The notes under the pieces are model-generated. The model made no database searches. It was not told the origin of the DNA and saw only the letters and a list, made by a program, of their open reading frames with translations. 64,000 bases of DNA from Tropicimonas aquimaris. GTDB lineage: Bacteria > Pseudomonadota > Alphaproteobacteria > Rhodobacterales > Rhodobacteraceae. Positions 26,275 through 35,186 of the stretch are shown here, piece by piece (position 1 is the stretch's first letter; each line of letters begins with the position of its first letter). Position numbers and translations under genes: made by a program. The DNA lies in assembly GCF_042676185.1 (NCBI RefSeq), contig NZ_JBHTJT010000060.1, positions 236,039 to 300,038 of the forward strand. The letters run 5' to 3'.

Positions 26275-27113
26275 CCCTGCGGGCCCGGCAACGAGGCGAT
26301 AACCGGCACCGGGCCGTCGCCGGCGAAGGCCTCCCAGAGCGCGATCAGCGGTGCGAGCTTCTCGGCCTTTTGGTGGTCGTCCTGCCAGGGCTTCTCGTAC
26401 TGGTAGTGCAGGATGTGGATCGCGGGCCAGCTCCACAGTTCCGGCATGTTGAACCAGACGTATTGCAGCATGTTGTCGAACACCGGCAGGCCGTGCCAGT
26501 CGGGGAAGAAATGCTGCAGGAAGGTCTGGTCCGTGCGGCGCCAGAAGACGCCGGGGGTATCGAGTTCGGCCAGCATCGAGTCGAATGTCTCGACGGAGGG
26601 TCGGGCGGTGAAGACGCCGGAATTCATCCGGTGAAAATCCGCAAGGCTCTCGTACACGTTCGGCGCGGCGCTGAACTCCGGGTAATGGAACAGCCGGTCG
26701 CAATTCTTCAGCATCAGCGCGTCGGCGTCGATGAAGACGACCCGCTCGTATTCCACCAGTTGCCAGAGCCTGAGCTTGGCGAAATTGTCCAGCGGCGTGT
26801 GGAACATGGGCTTGCCGCCCTTGGTGAAGGGCGCCAGCCCGTGCAGCCTGTCACGGGCATGGGCCTCGTTGAAGCTGGTGGAGGTCGGCAACAAGTCCAC
26901 CTGAACCAGGCGCGCGCCGAGGGCGAGGAGCGGCGCCAGATCCTCAACGGACACCCCGCCGGTGTGCAGAACGACGCTGTCCGCATCGGTGCCGGTGAGG
27001 CTGATAGACCGGAGGAGCGCCTTCGCCCCCAAGGCATAATCAGCATTGGTGACCAGCGTCACGTAGGCAAGGCGGCTCGCCGCCGGCCGGTCTGCCTGCA
27101 GTCCTTCGATCAT
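26271..27113 (-). CDS. sqdD: Sulfolipid biosynthesis glycosyltransferase SqdD (GT8, glycogenin-like)
   Basis: A 280-residue family 8 glycosyltransferase: N-terminal AYVTLVTNADYALGAKALLRS, LRLWQLVEYERVVFIDADALML with the DXD metal motif, and a C-terminal HILHYQYEKPW. SqdD is thought to transfer sulfoquinovose from UDP-sulfoquinovose toward the lipid acceptor. It sits 6 bp downstream of sqdB and overlaps sqdC. Confidence 0.85.
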   Translation of the reverse strand: MIEGLQADRPAASRLAYVTLVTNADYALGAKALLRSISLTGTDADSVVLHTGGVSVEDLAPLLALGARLVQVDLLPTSTSFNEAHARDRLHGLAPFTKGGKPMFHTPLDNFAKLRLWQLVEYERVVFIDADALMLKNCDRLFHYPEFSAAPNVYESLADFHRMNSGVFTARPSVETFDSMLAELDTPGVFWRRTDQTFLQHFFPDWHGLPVFDNMLQYVWFNMPELWSWPAIHILHYQYEKPWQDDHQKAEKLAPLIALWEAFAGDGPVPVIASLPGPQG

Positions 27114-27119
27114 GGGAGA

Positions 27120-28340
27120 TCAGGAAACGGACTTCAGGTGGACGGCCTCGGGGTCGCGCACGACGCGGCGGGCGATGTCCTTGGTCCAGGCCGACACCGC
27201 CGGAACGTGCTTGCGGTCGATCCGGTGGGCGTATTTCTCGGCGATATGCACGATCTCGTCGAGCAGGCCGCTCTCCAGCCGGATCGGATCGAGGCCGAGC
27301 GTCAGGAAGCTGTCGTTCTTCACGATCAGGTCGTTCTCGGCGGCTTCCTTGCGCGGGTTGGGCAGGAAGGCGATCTCGGAGCCGGTCAGCTTGGCCACCA
27401 TCTCGGCCAGGTCGCGGACCCGGTGGGTCTCGGTCATCTGGTTGAAGATCTTGACCCGGTCGCCGCGCTCCGGCGCATCGCTCAGGGCAAGCTCGACGCA
27501 GCGCACGGTGTCCTGGATATGGATGAAGGCGCGGGTCTGGCCGCCGGTGCCATGGACGGTCAGCGGATACTTGATCGCGGCCTGAATCAGGAAGCGGTTG
27601 AGAACTGTGCCGTAGTCGCCGTCGTAGTCGAAGCGGTTGATCAGTTGCTCGTGGCGCGAGGTCTGGTCGGTATTGGTGCCCCAGACAATGCCCTGATGCA
27701 GGTCGGTGATCCGCAGCCCGTCGTTCTGGGCGTAGAACTGGAACAGGATCTGATCGAGCGACTTGGTCATGTGATAGACCGAGCCCGGACGGGTCGGATA
27801 GAGGATCTCGAGCCCCTTCTTCTCGCCCTCGAGGTTCTCGATCTCGACGTCGAGATAGCCCTCCGGGATCGCCGCGCCGACGCTGGAATAGCCGTAGACG
27901 CCCATGGTGCCGAGGTGCACGAGATGCGCGTCGATCTCGGTTTCCACCAGCGCGGTCAGCAGGTTGTGCGTGGCGCTGACGTTGTTGTCGACGGTGTACA
28001 CCTTGTGGCGGTCGGACTTCATCGAATAGGGCGCGGCGCGCTGTTCGGCAAAGTGGATGATCGCGTCGGGGCGGTATTCCTCCAGCCAGAGGCGCAGGCG
28101 CTGGTACTCCTTGGCGAGGTCGAGCAGGTGAAAATGGATCTCGTTGCCGGAAACCTGTTTCCAGATCCGGCAGCGTTCCTGGATGGAATCCATCGGGGTC
28201 AGCGACTGCACGCCCAGTTCCGTGTCGATCCAGCGGCGGGACAGGTTGTCGACGATGTGAACGTCATGCCCGAGGTTCGACAGGTGCAGTGAGGTTGGCC
28301 AGCCACAGAAACCGTCACCGCCGAGAACTGCAATACGCAT
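27120..28340 (-). CDS. sqdB: UDP-sulfoquinovose synthase SqdB
   Basis: Makes UDP-sulfoquinovose from UDP-glucose and sulfite, the committed step to the sulfolipid SQDG. The 406-residue length is right for SqdB. It begins MRIAVLGGDGFCGWPTSLHLS, the diagnostic SqdB/SQD1 N-terminus with the NAD-binding glycines. The catalytic Thr is at about 145 (LGTMGVYG) and the YxxxK pair at Y189/K193 (VYHMTKS). The ATG at 28340 is preferred to a TTG two codons upstream. It is first in the sqdBDC operon; a Pho-box-like site lies about 85-100 bp upstream. Confidence 0.95.
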   Translation of the reverse strand: MRIAVLGGDGFCGWPTSLHLSNLGHDVHIVDNLSRRWIDTELGVQSLTPMDSIQERCRIWKQVSGNEIHFHLLDLAKEYQRLRLWLEEYRPDAIIHFAEQRAAPYSMKSDRHKVYTVDNNVSATHNLLTALVETEIDAHLVHLGTMGVYGYSSVGAAIPEGYLDVEIENLEGEKKGLEILYPTRPGSVYHMTKSLDQILFQFYAQNDGLRITDLHQGIVWGTNTDQTSRHEQLINRFDYDGDYGTVLNRFLIQAAIKYPLTVHGTGGQTRAFIHIQDTVRCVELALSDAPERGDRVKIFNQMTETHRVRDLAEMVAKLTGSEIAFLPNPRKEAAENDLIVKNDSFLTLGLDPIRLESGLLDEIVHIAEKYAHRIDRKHVPAVSAWTKDIARRVVRDPEAVHLKSVS

Positions 28341-28423
28341 GGTCAACTCCTCTTCGTCATGTCGCTGACGTTTCTGCTTCTCTGCTGGCTTGCTGACTTA
28401 GCTGCGCCCGAAAAGCATGTCGA

Positions 28424-28441
28424 ATGAAAGATATGCGACAG
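28424..28441 (-). promoter_or_regulatory. Pho-box-like element upstream of sqdB
   Basis: Read on the minus strand, CTGTCGC-ATAT-CTTTCAT resembles the PhoB half-site repeat CTGTCAT-N4-CTGTCAT (5/7 and 6/7 matches with the correct 11-bp period). It is 84-101 bp upstream of the sqdB start and correctly oriented. Sulfolipid is known to replace phospholipids under phosphate limitation, which makes PhoB control reasonable, but the match is imperfect. Confidence 0.4.
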
Positions 28442-28620
28442 AGTCGGACATTGCGGCGGTCGAGTTCAAGCCCCGGCAGCGAAAAAACCTTACCAGTCCG
28501 CAGGATTGCGCCGGATTACCTTCATGCCAGCAAAGCCGGCCATGCAGGGATTTGCCCTCCCCCAGGGCCAGCCCACGCGCTAGGCTTCAGGCGACGTTCG
28601 CATCTTGAAAGGCCTGTTCC

Positions 28621-29127
28621 ATGCCCTCCTCCCCGTCGCGGCTCCGCCGCACCCTGAGCGACCTGCTGCTGGCGATGCTGAACGCGACGCTGATCCTCGT
28701 GGCACTCTGCCTGTTTCTCGGGCTCCGGCTGGCCGGCACGGTCGAGGACGTGACCGAACGGCTCACGGGCAATCTCGCCTCGGTGGCGCCGCTGCGCGAC
28801 GGGGTCGGCGAGATGACGGAGGAGCTTCGCGCCTTGCGCGCCGATCTCGCGGCGGTCACGACACAGGCCGGCGAGGCATCTTCCGAGCGGGTCGCAGCAT
28901 TGAACGCGCGGCTCGAGACGCTGGACTCCCGGCTCGAGACGGCCCAGGACCGGTTCGCGGAGCTTGGCGAGCGGATCGACTCGGCCATCGAGGATCCGTC
29001 CGCGCTGATCGACCGTGCCGTGCGGGCCGCAGCCGACCAGACCGCGCAGAACCTTGCCGGCATGGCAGGCTGCGCCCTGCCCGCATCCGGCGCGCCTGAC
29101 CTGGCCGTGAACTCGCCCGGATCGTGA
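28621..29127 (+). CDS. Membrane-anchored coiled-coil protein of unknown function
   Basis: A 168-residue protein with one N-terminal transmembrane segment (about residues 14-38, LLLAMLNATLILVALCLFLGLRL) followed by a long helical, probably coiled-coil region with heptad-like Leu/Ala spacing (residues 60-140). It has no catalytic motif. It is the first gene in the direction of the glycan operon that starts 177 bp downstream and could be an accessory scaffold for it, though it may be transcribed separately. Confidence 0.65.
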   Translation: MPSSPSRLRRTLSDLLLAMLNATLILVALCLFLGLRLAGTVEDVTERLTGNLASVAPLRDGVGEMTEELRALRADLAAVTTQAGEASSERVAALNARLETLDSRLETAQDRFAELGERIDSAIEDPSALIDRAVRAAADQTAQNLAGMAGCALPASGAPDLAVNSPGS

Positions 29128-29303
29128 CGCGGCGCGCCGGCCCGCAATACCTCCCAACCCACCCTGAGTTTGTGCAGCCCCGCGCGGGGCAGGTGCGCCC
29201 TTGGGACACCTGCGAAAAAAAGCGGCCGTCCGGGGATGCCGAGGCTTGCCCAGCGTCCATTTCTGCTAGGCTTCGCGGGAGCAGAAGGCCACGGGAAGAC
29301 CGG

Positions 29304-30389
29304 ATGGAAGCTGTGCGGCGCGAAGCGCCACCGATGCTGAGTGCAGTCGTCGTGAATTACAACGGCGGCAAGCGCGTTTTGCGCTGCGTGGAGTCGATCC
29401 GTCGTCATGGCGGCATGGTCGAGGAGATCATTCTCGTCGACAACGGCTCGCAGGACGGCAGCGCCGAAGCGGTAATGGCAGCCTTCCCCGAGACCCGCCT
29501 TATCCGGCTGAGCGACAATCCCGGTCCCGCGGTGGCGCGCAACCGGGGGCTCGTGGCGGCGCGCGGCAGGCTCGTGCTGCTGGCCGACGCCGATACCCGA
29601 CTGACCGAGCGCGCGCTGGAACTGCTGCTGCAGACCCAGTCCGCCACCGGGGCCGCGATCGTCTGCCCCCGGCTTATCCTTGCGCCCGGCACCGGCACCG
29701 TGCAATGCGACGGCGCCGCCCCGCATTTTGTCGGAACGCTGATCCTGCGCAATGCCAACGCGGCGCCGGACATCGGCGGTCCGCCGCGGGACGTCGGCGG
29801 GATCATCAGCGCCTGCCTGCTCGTGGATCGCGCCGCCGCGCTCGACGCCGGTGGCTTCAACGAGACCTTCTTCTTTTATTTCGAGGATCTGGAATTCGGC
29901 CTCCGGATGCGCCTGCTCGGTCACCGGATCGTCTGCGCGCCGCGTGCCGTGGTGATCCACGACCGCGGCACCGGCTATGCCGGCCTGTCCTTTCGCGGTA
30001 CCGGGAATTACCCGCGCCAACGTGCCTATCTCTCGATGCGCAACCGGCTGCTGACGATCGCGATCTGCTTCCACTGGCGCACGATCCTCGTGATCGCCCC
30101 CGCGCTGTTGCTTTATGAACTCGCAACGCTGGTGCTGGCTCTGATGCGGGGGTGGCTGCCGCTCTGGGCGCGCGGCTGGGTCTGGATGTTCACCCATGGG
30201 CGCGAGGTTCGGCAAATGCGGCGCAGCATGCAGGCCCGGCGCAAGCTGCGCGACAGCGAGGTGCTCGCCGGCAGCCCGCTGCCGCTGGCGCAGGGGCTCT
30301 TCAAGAGCCGCATGCTCACTGTCGCGACCGAGGCTTTCTCCCGTCTTCTGGCCGCCTACTGGAGGCTCGCTCGTGTCGCAGCCTACTGA
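29304..30389 (+). CDS. Family 2 glycosyltransferase (rhamnosyltransferase-like)
   Basis: A 361-residue GT-A enzyme: AVVVNYNGGKRVLRCVESI, ILVDNGSQDGS, LADADTRLTE (DXD region) and GGFNETFFFYFEDLEFGLRMRLLGH, the acceptor-side ED motif of WbbL-like transferases. The C-terminal 120 residues contain hydrophobic segments that may associate with the membrane. The start at 29304 is used; the in-frame ATG at 29334 (MLSAVVVNYN) is an alternative. It opens an eight-gene operon, and its stop overlaps the flippase start by 17 bp. Confidence 0.85.
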   Translation: MEAVRREAPPMLSAVVVNYNGGKRVLRCVESIRRHGGMVEEIILVDNGSQDGSAEAVMAAFPETRLIRLSDNPGPAVARNRGLVAARGRLVLLADADTRLTERALELLLQTQSATGAAIVCPRLILAPGTGTVQCDGAAPHFVGTLILRNANAAPDIGGPPRDVGGIISACLLVDRAAALDAGGFNETFFFYFEDLEFGLRMRLLGHRIVCAPRAVVIHDRGTGYAGLSFRGTGNYPRQRAYLSMRNRLLTIAICFHWRTILVIAPALLLYELATLVLALMRGWLPLWARGWVWMFTHGREVRQMRRSMQARRKLRDSEVLAGSPLPLAQGLFKSRMLTVATEAFSRLLAAYWRLARVAAY

Positions 30390-31677
30390 GATCCGGCCAC
30401 TCCCGTCGCGGCCCACGCCAAGCGCCTCGCTGATCGCGCGGATCACGGGTTGGGAGCGCGAACTGGCGCTTTCGGTGATCTCTCAACTGGTTCAAAAACT
30501 GCCCGGGCTGGTCGGCGCCGTGGTGCTCGCCCGGCATTTCGACATTTCGCTCATGGGTCAGTTCTTCTTCTGCGGAGTGATCGCTGCGATCGCCGCAACG
30601 GTGAGTCACCTCGGCACCGACCGGGCACTGAACCGTTCGGTCGCCCAGAACCCGGATGGCGCGCTGGAGATGCTGGGCAGGGTTCTCCCGATCCGGCTGG
30701 TCGCCATCGCCGTGCTCTGGTTGGGGGTAAACGCAGTCGTGGCATTGGTGGCGCCGGACCTGTTGGTGATCTGCACGCTGACAACGGGATACATGCTGCT
30801 CGGCAACCTCTTTTTTTCCTTTTCCGCCGTCTTCGTCGGCTTGCGGTGGGCCGGCGTGCGGCTGGCGATCGGAGCCATCGGACCACTGCTGATCGCGCTC
30901 TCGTCCTTTGCAGTTTTCCTGGGCTGGTCGCTGCCGGCAGTCCTGGCGCTCTATTGCTGCGCCAACTCGCTGATGGTCGCGGTCGCGATCCGTCTGACCC
31001 GCGCGCGCCTTGGCCGGCCAGACCTCGTCTGGAACTTCGAACCGCACCGGCCCCTGCTGCTGCTTTCCGCCCCCTTCCTCGCAATCGAGATCGTGCTGCT
31101 GATCCAGGCGAAGGTCGACGTGCTTATGATCTACGCCATGAGCACCCCGGCGGCGGTGGCGGAATACGAGACCTCCTACCGCCTGCTCGAGGTCACCCGC
31201 ACGCTGATCCGGCCGTTGATGATGGTCTTCGTGCCGATTGCCGCGGCGATGGCGGTGACGGGCGATCAAACCGGCCTCGCGCGCCTGGTGCGGAGCCTTC
31301 TGGCGGGCGTCAGCCTCGCCGGTGCCGTGCTGGCGCTGGTCTGCATCGCCTTCGCCGAGCCGATCGTGGTGACCGTCTGGGGCGAGACCTACCGGTCGGG
31401 CGCGGACATCTTCTCCGTGCTGGCGCTCGCCACCGTGCCGCTGTTCCTCGGCCTGGCCAGCCTGCACCTTGCCGGAGCGCTCCACAGGGAACGCAGCGGG
31501 CTTCGCATCCTGATGCTGACCGCCCTGATCAATGCCGGAACGAACGCATTGGTGATCCCGCGCTTTGGCGCGCTCGGCGCGGCATGGACCACCTTTGCCA
31601 CCGAATGCCTCGCCGCGCTGGCGCTGATGGTGCTGATCCTGCGCGCCTCGCGCACCGCCGAGGGAGGGGCGCCATGA
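30373..31677 (+). CDS. Polysaccharide flippase (Wzx/MOP superfamily)
   Basis: A 434-residue protein with about 12-14 hydrophobic segments (for example VISQLVQKLPGLVGAVVLARHF at the N-terminus). The pattern fits oligosaccharide flippases of the MOP exporter superfamily. The GTG at 30373 has a perfect GGAGG seven bases upstream and lies inside the preceding gene. It would move a lipid-linked oligosaccharide across the inner membrane. No Wzy polymerase is recognised nearby. Confidence 0.82.
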   Translation: MSQPTEIRPLPSRPTPSASLIARITGWERELALSVISQLVQKLPGLVGAVVLARHFDISLMGQFFFCGVIAAIAATVSHLGTDRALNRSVAQNPDGALEMLGRVLPIRLVAIAVLWLGVNAVVALVAPDLLVICTLTTGYMLLGNLFFSFSAVFVGLRWAGVRLAIGAIGPLLIALSSFAVFLGWSLPAVLALYCCANSLMVAVAIRLTRARLGRPDLVWNFEPHRPLLLLSAPFLAIEIVLLIQAKVDVLMIYAMSTPAAVAEYETSYRLLEVTRTLIRPLMMVFVPIAAAMAVTGDQTGLARLVRSLLAGVSLAGAVLALVCIAFAEPIVVTVWGETYRSGADIFSVLALATVPLFLGLASLHLAGALHRERSGLRILMLTALINAGTNALVIPRFGALGAAWTTFATECLAALALMVLILRASRTAEGGAP

Positions 31678-32606
31678 GCGGTCCCGTCGTCTCGGTCGTA
31701 ATCCCCTGCAAGGGCGGCGCGGAAGGCCTCGCGCTGCTTCTGCAGGACTTCACGGCACAGGACTTTCCCCACGCATTCGAGGTGATCGTCGTCGACGCCT
31801 GGGCAGACGATGCGATCCGCGACACGGCGCTGGCGCATGGCGCGTGGCCCGTTCGCGAGGGAACGGGCCACCTGCCCGGCGCCGCCCGCAATCTCGGGGC
31901 GCACCACGCCCGCGGCGAGATCCTGGCCTTCGTCGATGCCGATTGCCGGGTCGATCCCGGCTGGCTCACCGCCGCCGTCCGAACGCTCGACGGCGGGGCC
32001 CTGATCGCCACCGGACCGGTCGCGGATCTCGCTCCGCTCCACCCCGTGGCCCGCGCCGACAACCTGCTCCAGTTCGCCGACCTGCCGCGGGAGCGCAAGC
32101 CCGGCGTTCTGCACATGGCGCCATCGTGCAATTTCGCCCTGCGCGCCGAGGATTTCGACCGGCTCGGCGGCTTCCGGCACCGCGAGGGCCTGTCGACCGG
32201 CGAGGACGTGGATTTCTGCCAGCGCGCCACCGCGCTTTTCCCCGATGCGATCCGCTTCGAGCCGCGCATGGCGATCCGCCACGCCGGCCGTCGGACGATC
32301 CCGGCCATGATCCGTCATCACCACGCCTTCGGCCATTCCCGCGGGCAGCTGCGCCTGTTGCTGACCGATCGGCAGGCCCGCCTTGGACGGATGGCGGTGA
32401 TGGCCCCTGCCGTGGTGCTGAGGCGGCTAAGCTACATCACCGGCCGCGTCGTGCGGCTCGCCCCCGGAAAATTACCCGCGACTCTGCTCATCAGCCCCCT
32501 GCTGCTGATCGGCGCGGTCGCCTGGACCGCAGGTTTCCGCCGCGGGTTGAACGAAGGCGCGCCCTCCACCCCGGCCGGGGCGGAGACGCAGCCGGAAGAT
32601 GGATGA
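31674..32606 (+). CDS. Family 2 glycosyltransferase
   Basis: A 310-residue GT2: VSVVIPCKGGAEGL, VIVVDAWADD, GAARNLGAHHARGEILAFVDADCRVDPGW (DXD motif at DAD) and STGEDVDFCQRA as the catalytic ED region. A C-terminal hydrophobic helix (LLISPLLLIGAVAWTAGF) may anchor it. Start and stop of neighbours overlap (ATGA with the flippase). It differs from the first GT2 of the operon, so at least two sugars are probably added. Confidence 0.87.
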   Translation: MSGPVVSVVIPCKGGAEGLALLLQDFTAQDFPHAFEVIVVDAWADDAIRDTALAHGAWPVREGTGHLPGAARNLGAHHARGEILAFVDADCRVDPGWLTAAVRTLDGGALIATGPVADLAPLHPVARADNLLQFADLPRERKPGVLHMAPSCNFALRAEDFDRLGGFRHREGLSTGEDVDFCQRATALFPDAIRFEPRMAIRHAGRRTIPAMIRHHHAFGHSRGQLRLLLTDRQARLGRMAVMAPAVVLRRLSYITGRVVRLAPGKLPATLLISPLLLIGAVAWTAGFRRGLNEGAPSTPAGAETQPEDG

Positions 32607-32634
32607 CACGCCGCACGCAGAAGGAAGACAGCGC

Positions 32635-34203
32635 ATGGGACAGAAACGCAGAAAGCTGATGCTTCTGGCAATCGACGCTTCACCGGCAGAGCGCATGACC
32701 CGCTGGATCGAGGACGGCTCGCTGCCCAACCTCGCCCGGCTGCGCGCCGCCGGCGCCCATGGCAGGATCGACTCCACGGCGGAATACCTCGCGGGCACCC
32801 CCTGGCCCACCTTCTACACGGGCACCTACCCGCCGGAACACGGCTGGATGTTCTACCTCGCCTGGCGGCCCGACCTCATGCGCTTTGTCCGGGCGACGCC
32901 GGACTGGCAGCCGATCGAGCCCTTCTACCGCAACTTCCCGCTCGACGGGCCGCGGGTGATCGCCATCGACGTGCCGATCACCTATGCGCCCAAGCCCTTC
33001 AACGGCGTGGAGCTCACTGGCTGGGGGACCCATGACAAGATCGGCGCACCGGGAGCCTATCCGCTGGGGCTGCTCGACAGGGTCCGCAAGGAGATCGGGC
33101 CGATGCCGATCCCCGACGAATTCGCCGGCCACCAGGGCTCGCGCGAACTGCTCGACCTGCGCGACGACCTGATCGACGCCGCCGACTGGCACAGCCGGGC
33201 GGGCCGGATGCTGATGCGGGAGAACGACTGGGACCTCTTCATGCTCGGTTTCGGCTCGGTCCACCGGGCAGGCCACAAGCTCTGGAACCACCACGGCGCG
33301 GCCGGCCCCGTGACCGACGCTGAGAAGGCGGAACTGGACGACGCGATGCGGCAAGTGGCGATCGCCACCGACAAGGCCGTCGGCGAACTGATCGAAGCCG
33401 CGGGAGACGACGTGAACGTCATCGTGTTCTCGCTGCACGGCATGACCGAAAACTACTCGGTGCAACCGCTGTTCGGGCGCATGCTGAGGCGCATCCTGAC
33501 CGGGCAGCGCGAGGACGAGCCGGAGACGATCGCACCCTCGCCGATCTCCCGCCTGCGGGAGACGATCCCCCTTGGCGTGCGCGCCCGGGTCAAGGCGCGG
33601 CTGCCCTTCAGCCTGCAGGACACCATGACGATGTACTGGCGCAGCGAAAAACGCGACTGGGCCCGGACCAGGGCCTTCGTGATGGCAGGCGACCTCGAAG
33701 GGCTGATCCAGGTGAACCTGAAGGGCCGCGAGCGCGAAGGGATCGTGGAGCCGGGCGAGGAATACGACGCGCTGCTGGAGGAGATCGCGGCCGGGCTGGA
33801 GACCTTCGTCGACATTGACACCGGCGAGCCGCTGGTGCGCGACATCAACCGCGGCCGTGACATCTGGCCCGAAGCAGTGCTGCGCCGGACCATGCCGGAC
33901 CTGCTCGTCCGCTCCCGCATCCGCAGCGCGCGGGACATTCGCGGTTTCCGGTCCGAGAAATTCGGAACAGTGCGCAATTACGACTTCGGCAGTTACGTCG
34001 ACGGTCGGCCCGGACACCACGTCGGAGAAGGCTGGTTCGCCGCCGCGGGCGCGGACATCTCCGGGCGTGGCGAACTCTCGCGGATCCACGAGTTCGAGCT
34101 CCTGGCAAGTGTCCATGAGTTGATCGGCCAGCCAATGCGGCCTGAGATGCGCGGCGCGCCGGTCGAGGCGCTGTCGCCCGGCGGCGGAGAAAGCACCCCG
34201 TGA
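32635..34203 (+). CDS. Alkaline-phosphatase-superfamily protein, paralogue A, non-canonical active site
   Basis: A 522-residue cytoplasmic protein of the AlkP/type I phosphodiesterase fold. It has the N-terminal metal Asp (D14 in LLAIDA), a likely nucleophile T55 (GTPWPTFYTG) and PPEHG. Two ligand sites differ from the usual patterns: the D-x3-H motif reads H210-RAG-H214, and the SDHG motif reads S-L267-H-G. NLKGREREGIVEPG and the C-terminal GHH are retained. The ATG at 32635 has AAGGAAG upstream; an in-frame ATG at 32599 is possible. It is one of three paralogues in one operon. Substrate unknown. Confidence 0.8.
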   Translation: MGQKRRKLMLLAIDASPAERMTRWIEDGSLPNLARLRAAGAHGRIDSTAEYLAGTPWPTFYTGTYPPEHGWMFYLAWRPDLMRFVRATPDWQPIEPFYRNFPLDGPRVIAIDVPITYAPKPFNGVELTGWGTHDKIGAPGAYPLGLLDRVRKEIGPMPIPDEFAGHQGSRELLDLRDDLIDAADWHSRAGRMLMRENDWDLFMLGFGSVHRAGHKLWNHHGAAGPVTDAEKAELDDAMRQVAIATDKAVGELIEAAGDDVNVIVFSLHGMTENYSVQPLFGRMLRRILTGQREDEPETIAPSPISRLRETIPLGVRARVKARLPFSLQDTMTMYWRSEKRDWARTRAFVMAGDLEGLIQVNLKGREREGIVEPGEEYDALLEEIAAGLETFVDIDTGEPLVRDINRGRDIWPEAVLRRTMPDLLVRSRIRSARDIRGFRSEKFGTVRNYDFGSYVDGRPGHHVGEGWFAAAGADISGRGELSRIHEFELLASVHELIGQPMRPEMRGAPVEALSPGGGESTP

Positions 34204-35186
34204 CGGAATCGCGCCCTGCCCTTGTCACCGGGGCCGCCGGGTTCATCGGCCGACGGCTGGTGTCGGCGCTCCGAGGCGCCGACCAGCCGGTGCGTGCCCT
34301 GGTCCGGCCGGAGCATGAGGTGGAGGACCTCCAAACGCTCGGGGTGGAGATCCTGCGCGGCGATGCGGCCGACGCGGAGACGATGGCGGAGTCCGCCAGG
34401 AACTGCGGCACGATCTACCACCTGGCGGCGGCCCGCGGACCGAAGAAGCTTTCGCTCGACGCCTATGAGCGTCTGAACATCGCGCTGCTGGATGCGGCGG
34501 CGTCTGCGGCGCTTGGCGCCGGGGCGGTTCTGGTCGCTGCGAGCACCGTCAGCGTGCTCGGTGGCTACCCGCCCGGAACGCCGGCAAACACACTGCCGCT
34601 TCGGCCCAACACGCGATACGGCGCCTCGCGCGCGGCCGGCGAGGCGCGGCTGGCCGAACATTGGGGCCCTCGGGGCCTCGACTGGCGGATCGCCCGGATC
34701 GCCGAGCGCGTCGCCGGCCCCGGTGCAAGGGACTGGCGCGGCGTCGTCTGCGCCGTGCGCGACGGCCGCTACCGCTGGCTGCCGACCGGCGGTGCGATGC
34801 ACAGCTGCGACGTGGATGACGTGGTCGCCGGACTGCGCCTTTGCGCCGGCGACCAGGCGGAGGCCGGCCAGACCTATGTGCTGACCGCAACCGAACCCGC
34901 CCCCATGGAAAGCCTGTTGCGAAGCATCGCGGACACGCTCGGCGCAGACTTCGCGCCACGACGTCTGCCCGGCGGGCCGGCGCGCGCTTACAAGCGGGTC
35001 GGCGACGCAGTATTCAAGACGTTTCGCCACGAACTCCCTTATGCTTTCACGGCGAGGGTCTATGCCTGGCCCAGCCACTACGACGGAGCAGACACCGGCC
35101 AGAGGCTGGGCTTTGTCCCAAGGTTCACGGTGGCCGAAGCCGTGCAGCGCTCGGTGCGCTGGATGCAGGCGGAGGGGCTGGTATGA
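34200..35186 (+). CDS. NAD-dependent sugar epimerase/dehydratase
   Basis: A 328-residue extended SDR: ALVTGAAGFIGRRLVSAL (NAD-binding), GTIYHLAAARGPKKL, active-site AASTVSVLGG with the catalytic Tyr in TRYGASRAAGE (YxxxR rather than the usual YxxxK). The replaced lysine is notable but other residues may compensate. The GTG start overlaps the paralogue A stop by four bases, and its own stop overlaps paralogue B. It probably converts a nucleotide sugar used by the operon's glycosyltransferases. Confidence 0.8.
   Translation: MTESRPALVTGAAGFIGRRLVSALRGADQPVRALVRPEHEVEDLQTLGVEILRGDAADAETMAESARNCGTIYHLAAARGPKKLSLDAYERLNIALLDAAASAALGAGAVLVAASTVSVLGGYPPGTPANTLPLRPNTRYGASRAAGEARLAEHWGPRGLDWRIARIAERVAGPGARDWRGVVCAVRDGRYRWLPTGGAMHSCDVDDVVAGLRLCAGDQAEAGQTYVLTATEPAPMESLLRSIADTLGADFAPRRLPGGPARAYKRVGDAVFKTFRHELPYAFTARVYAWPSHYDGADTGQRLGFVPRFTVAEAVQRSVRWMQAEGLV

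Noticed and set aside
26370..28292. 640-codon open frame on the + strand
   Set aside because: Antisense to sqdD and sqdB, with no recognisable domain; the minus-strand genes have clear family motifs.
29177..29190. GC-only 14-bp palindrome before the glycan operon as a terminator
   Set aside because: No T-run follows on either strand in the right direction; GC palindromes are expected in this composition.
30450..32606. 718-codon open frame on the + strand
   Set aside because: Only its last 311 codons, from 31674, are the GT2 gene. The upstream part is Arg/Gly/Pro-rich out-of-frame translation of the flippase gene, typical of high-GC DNA.
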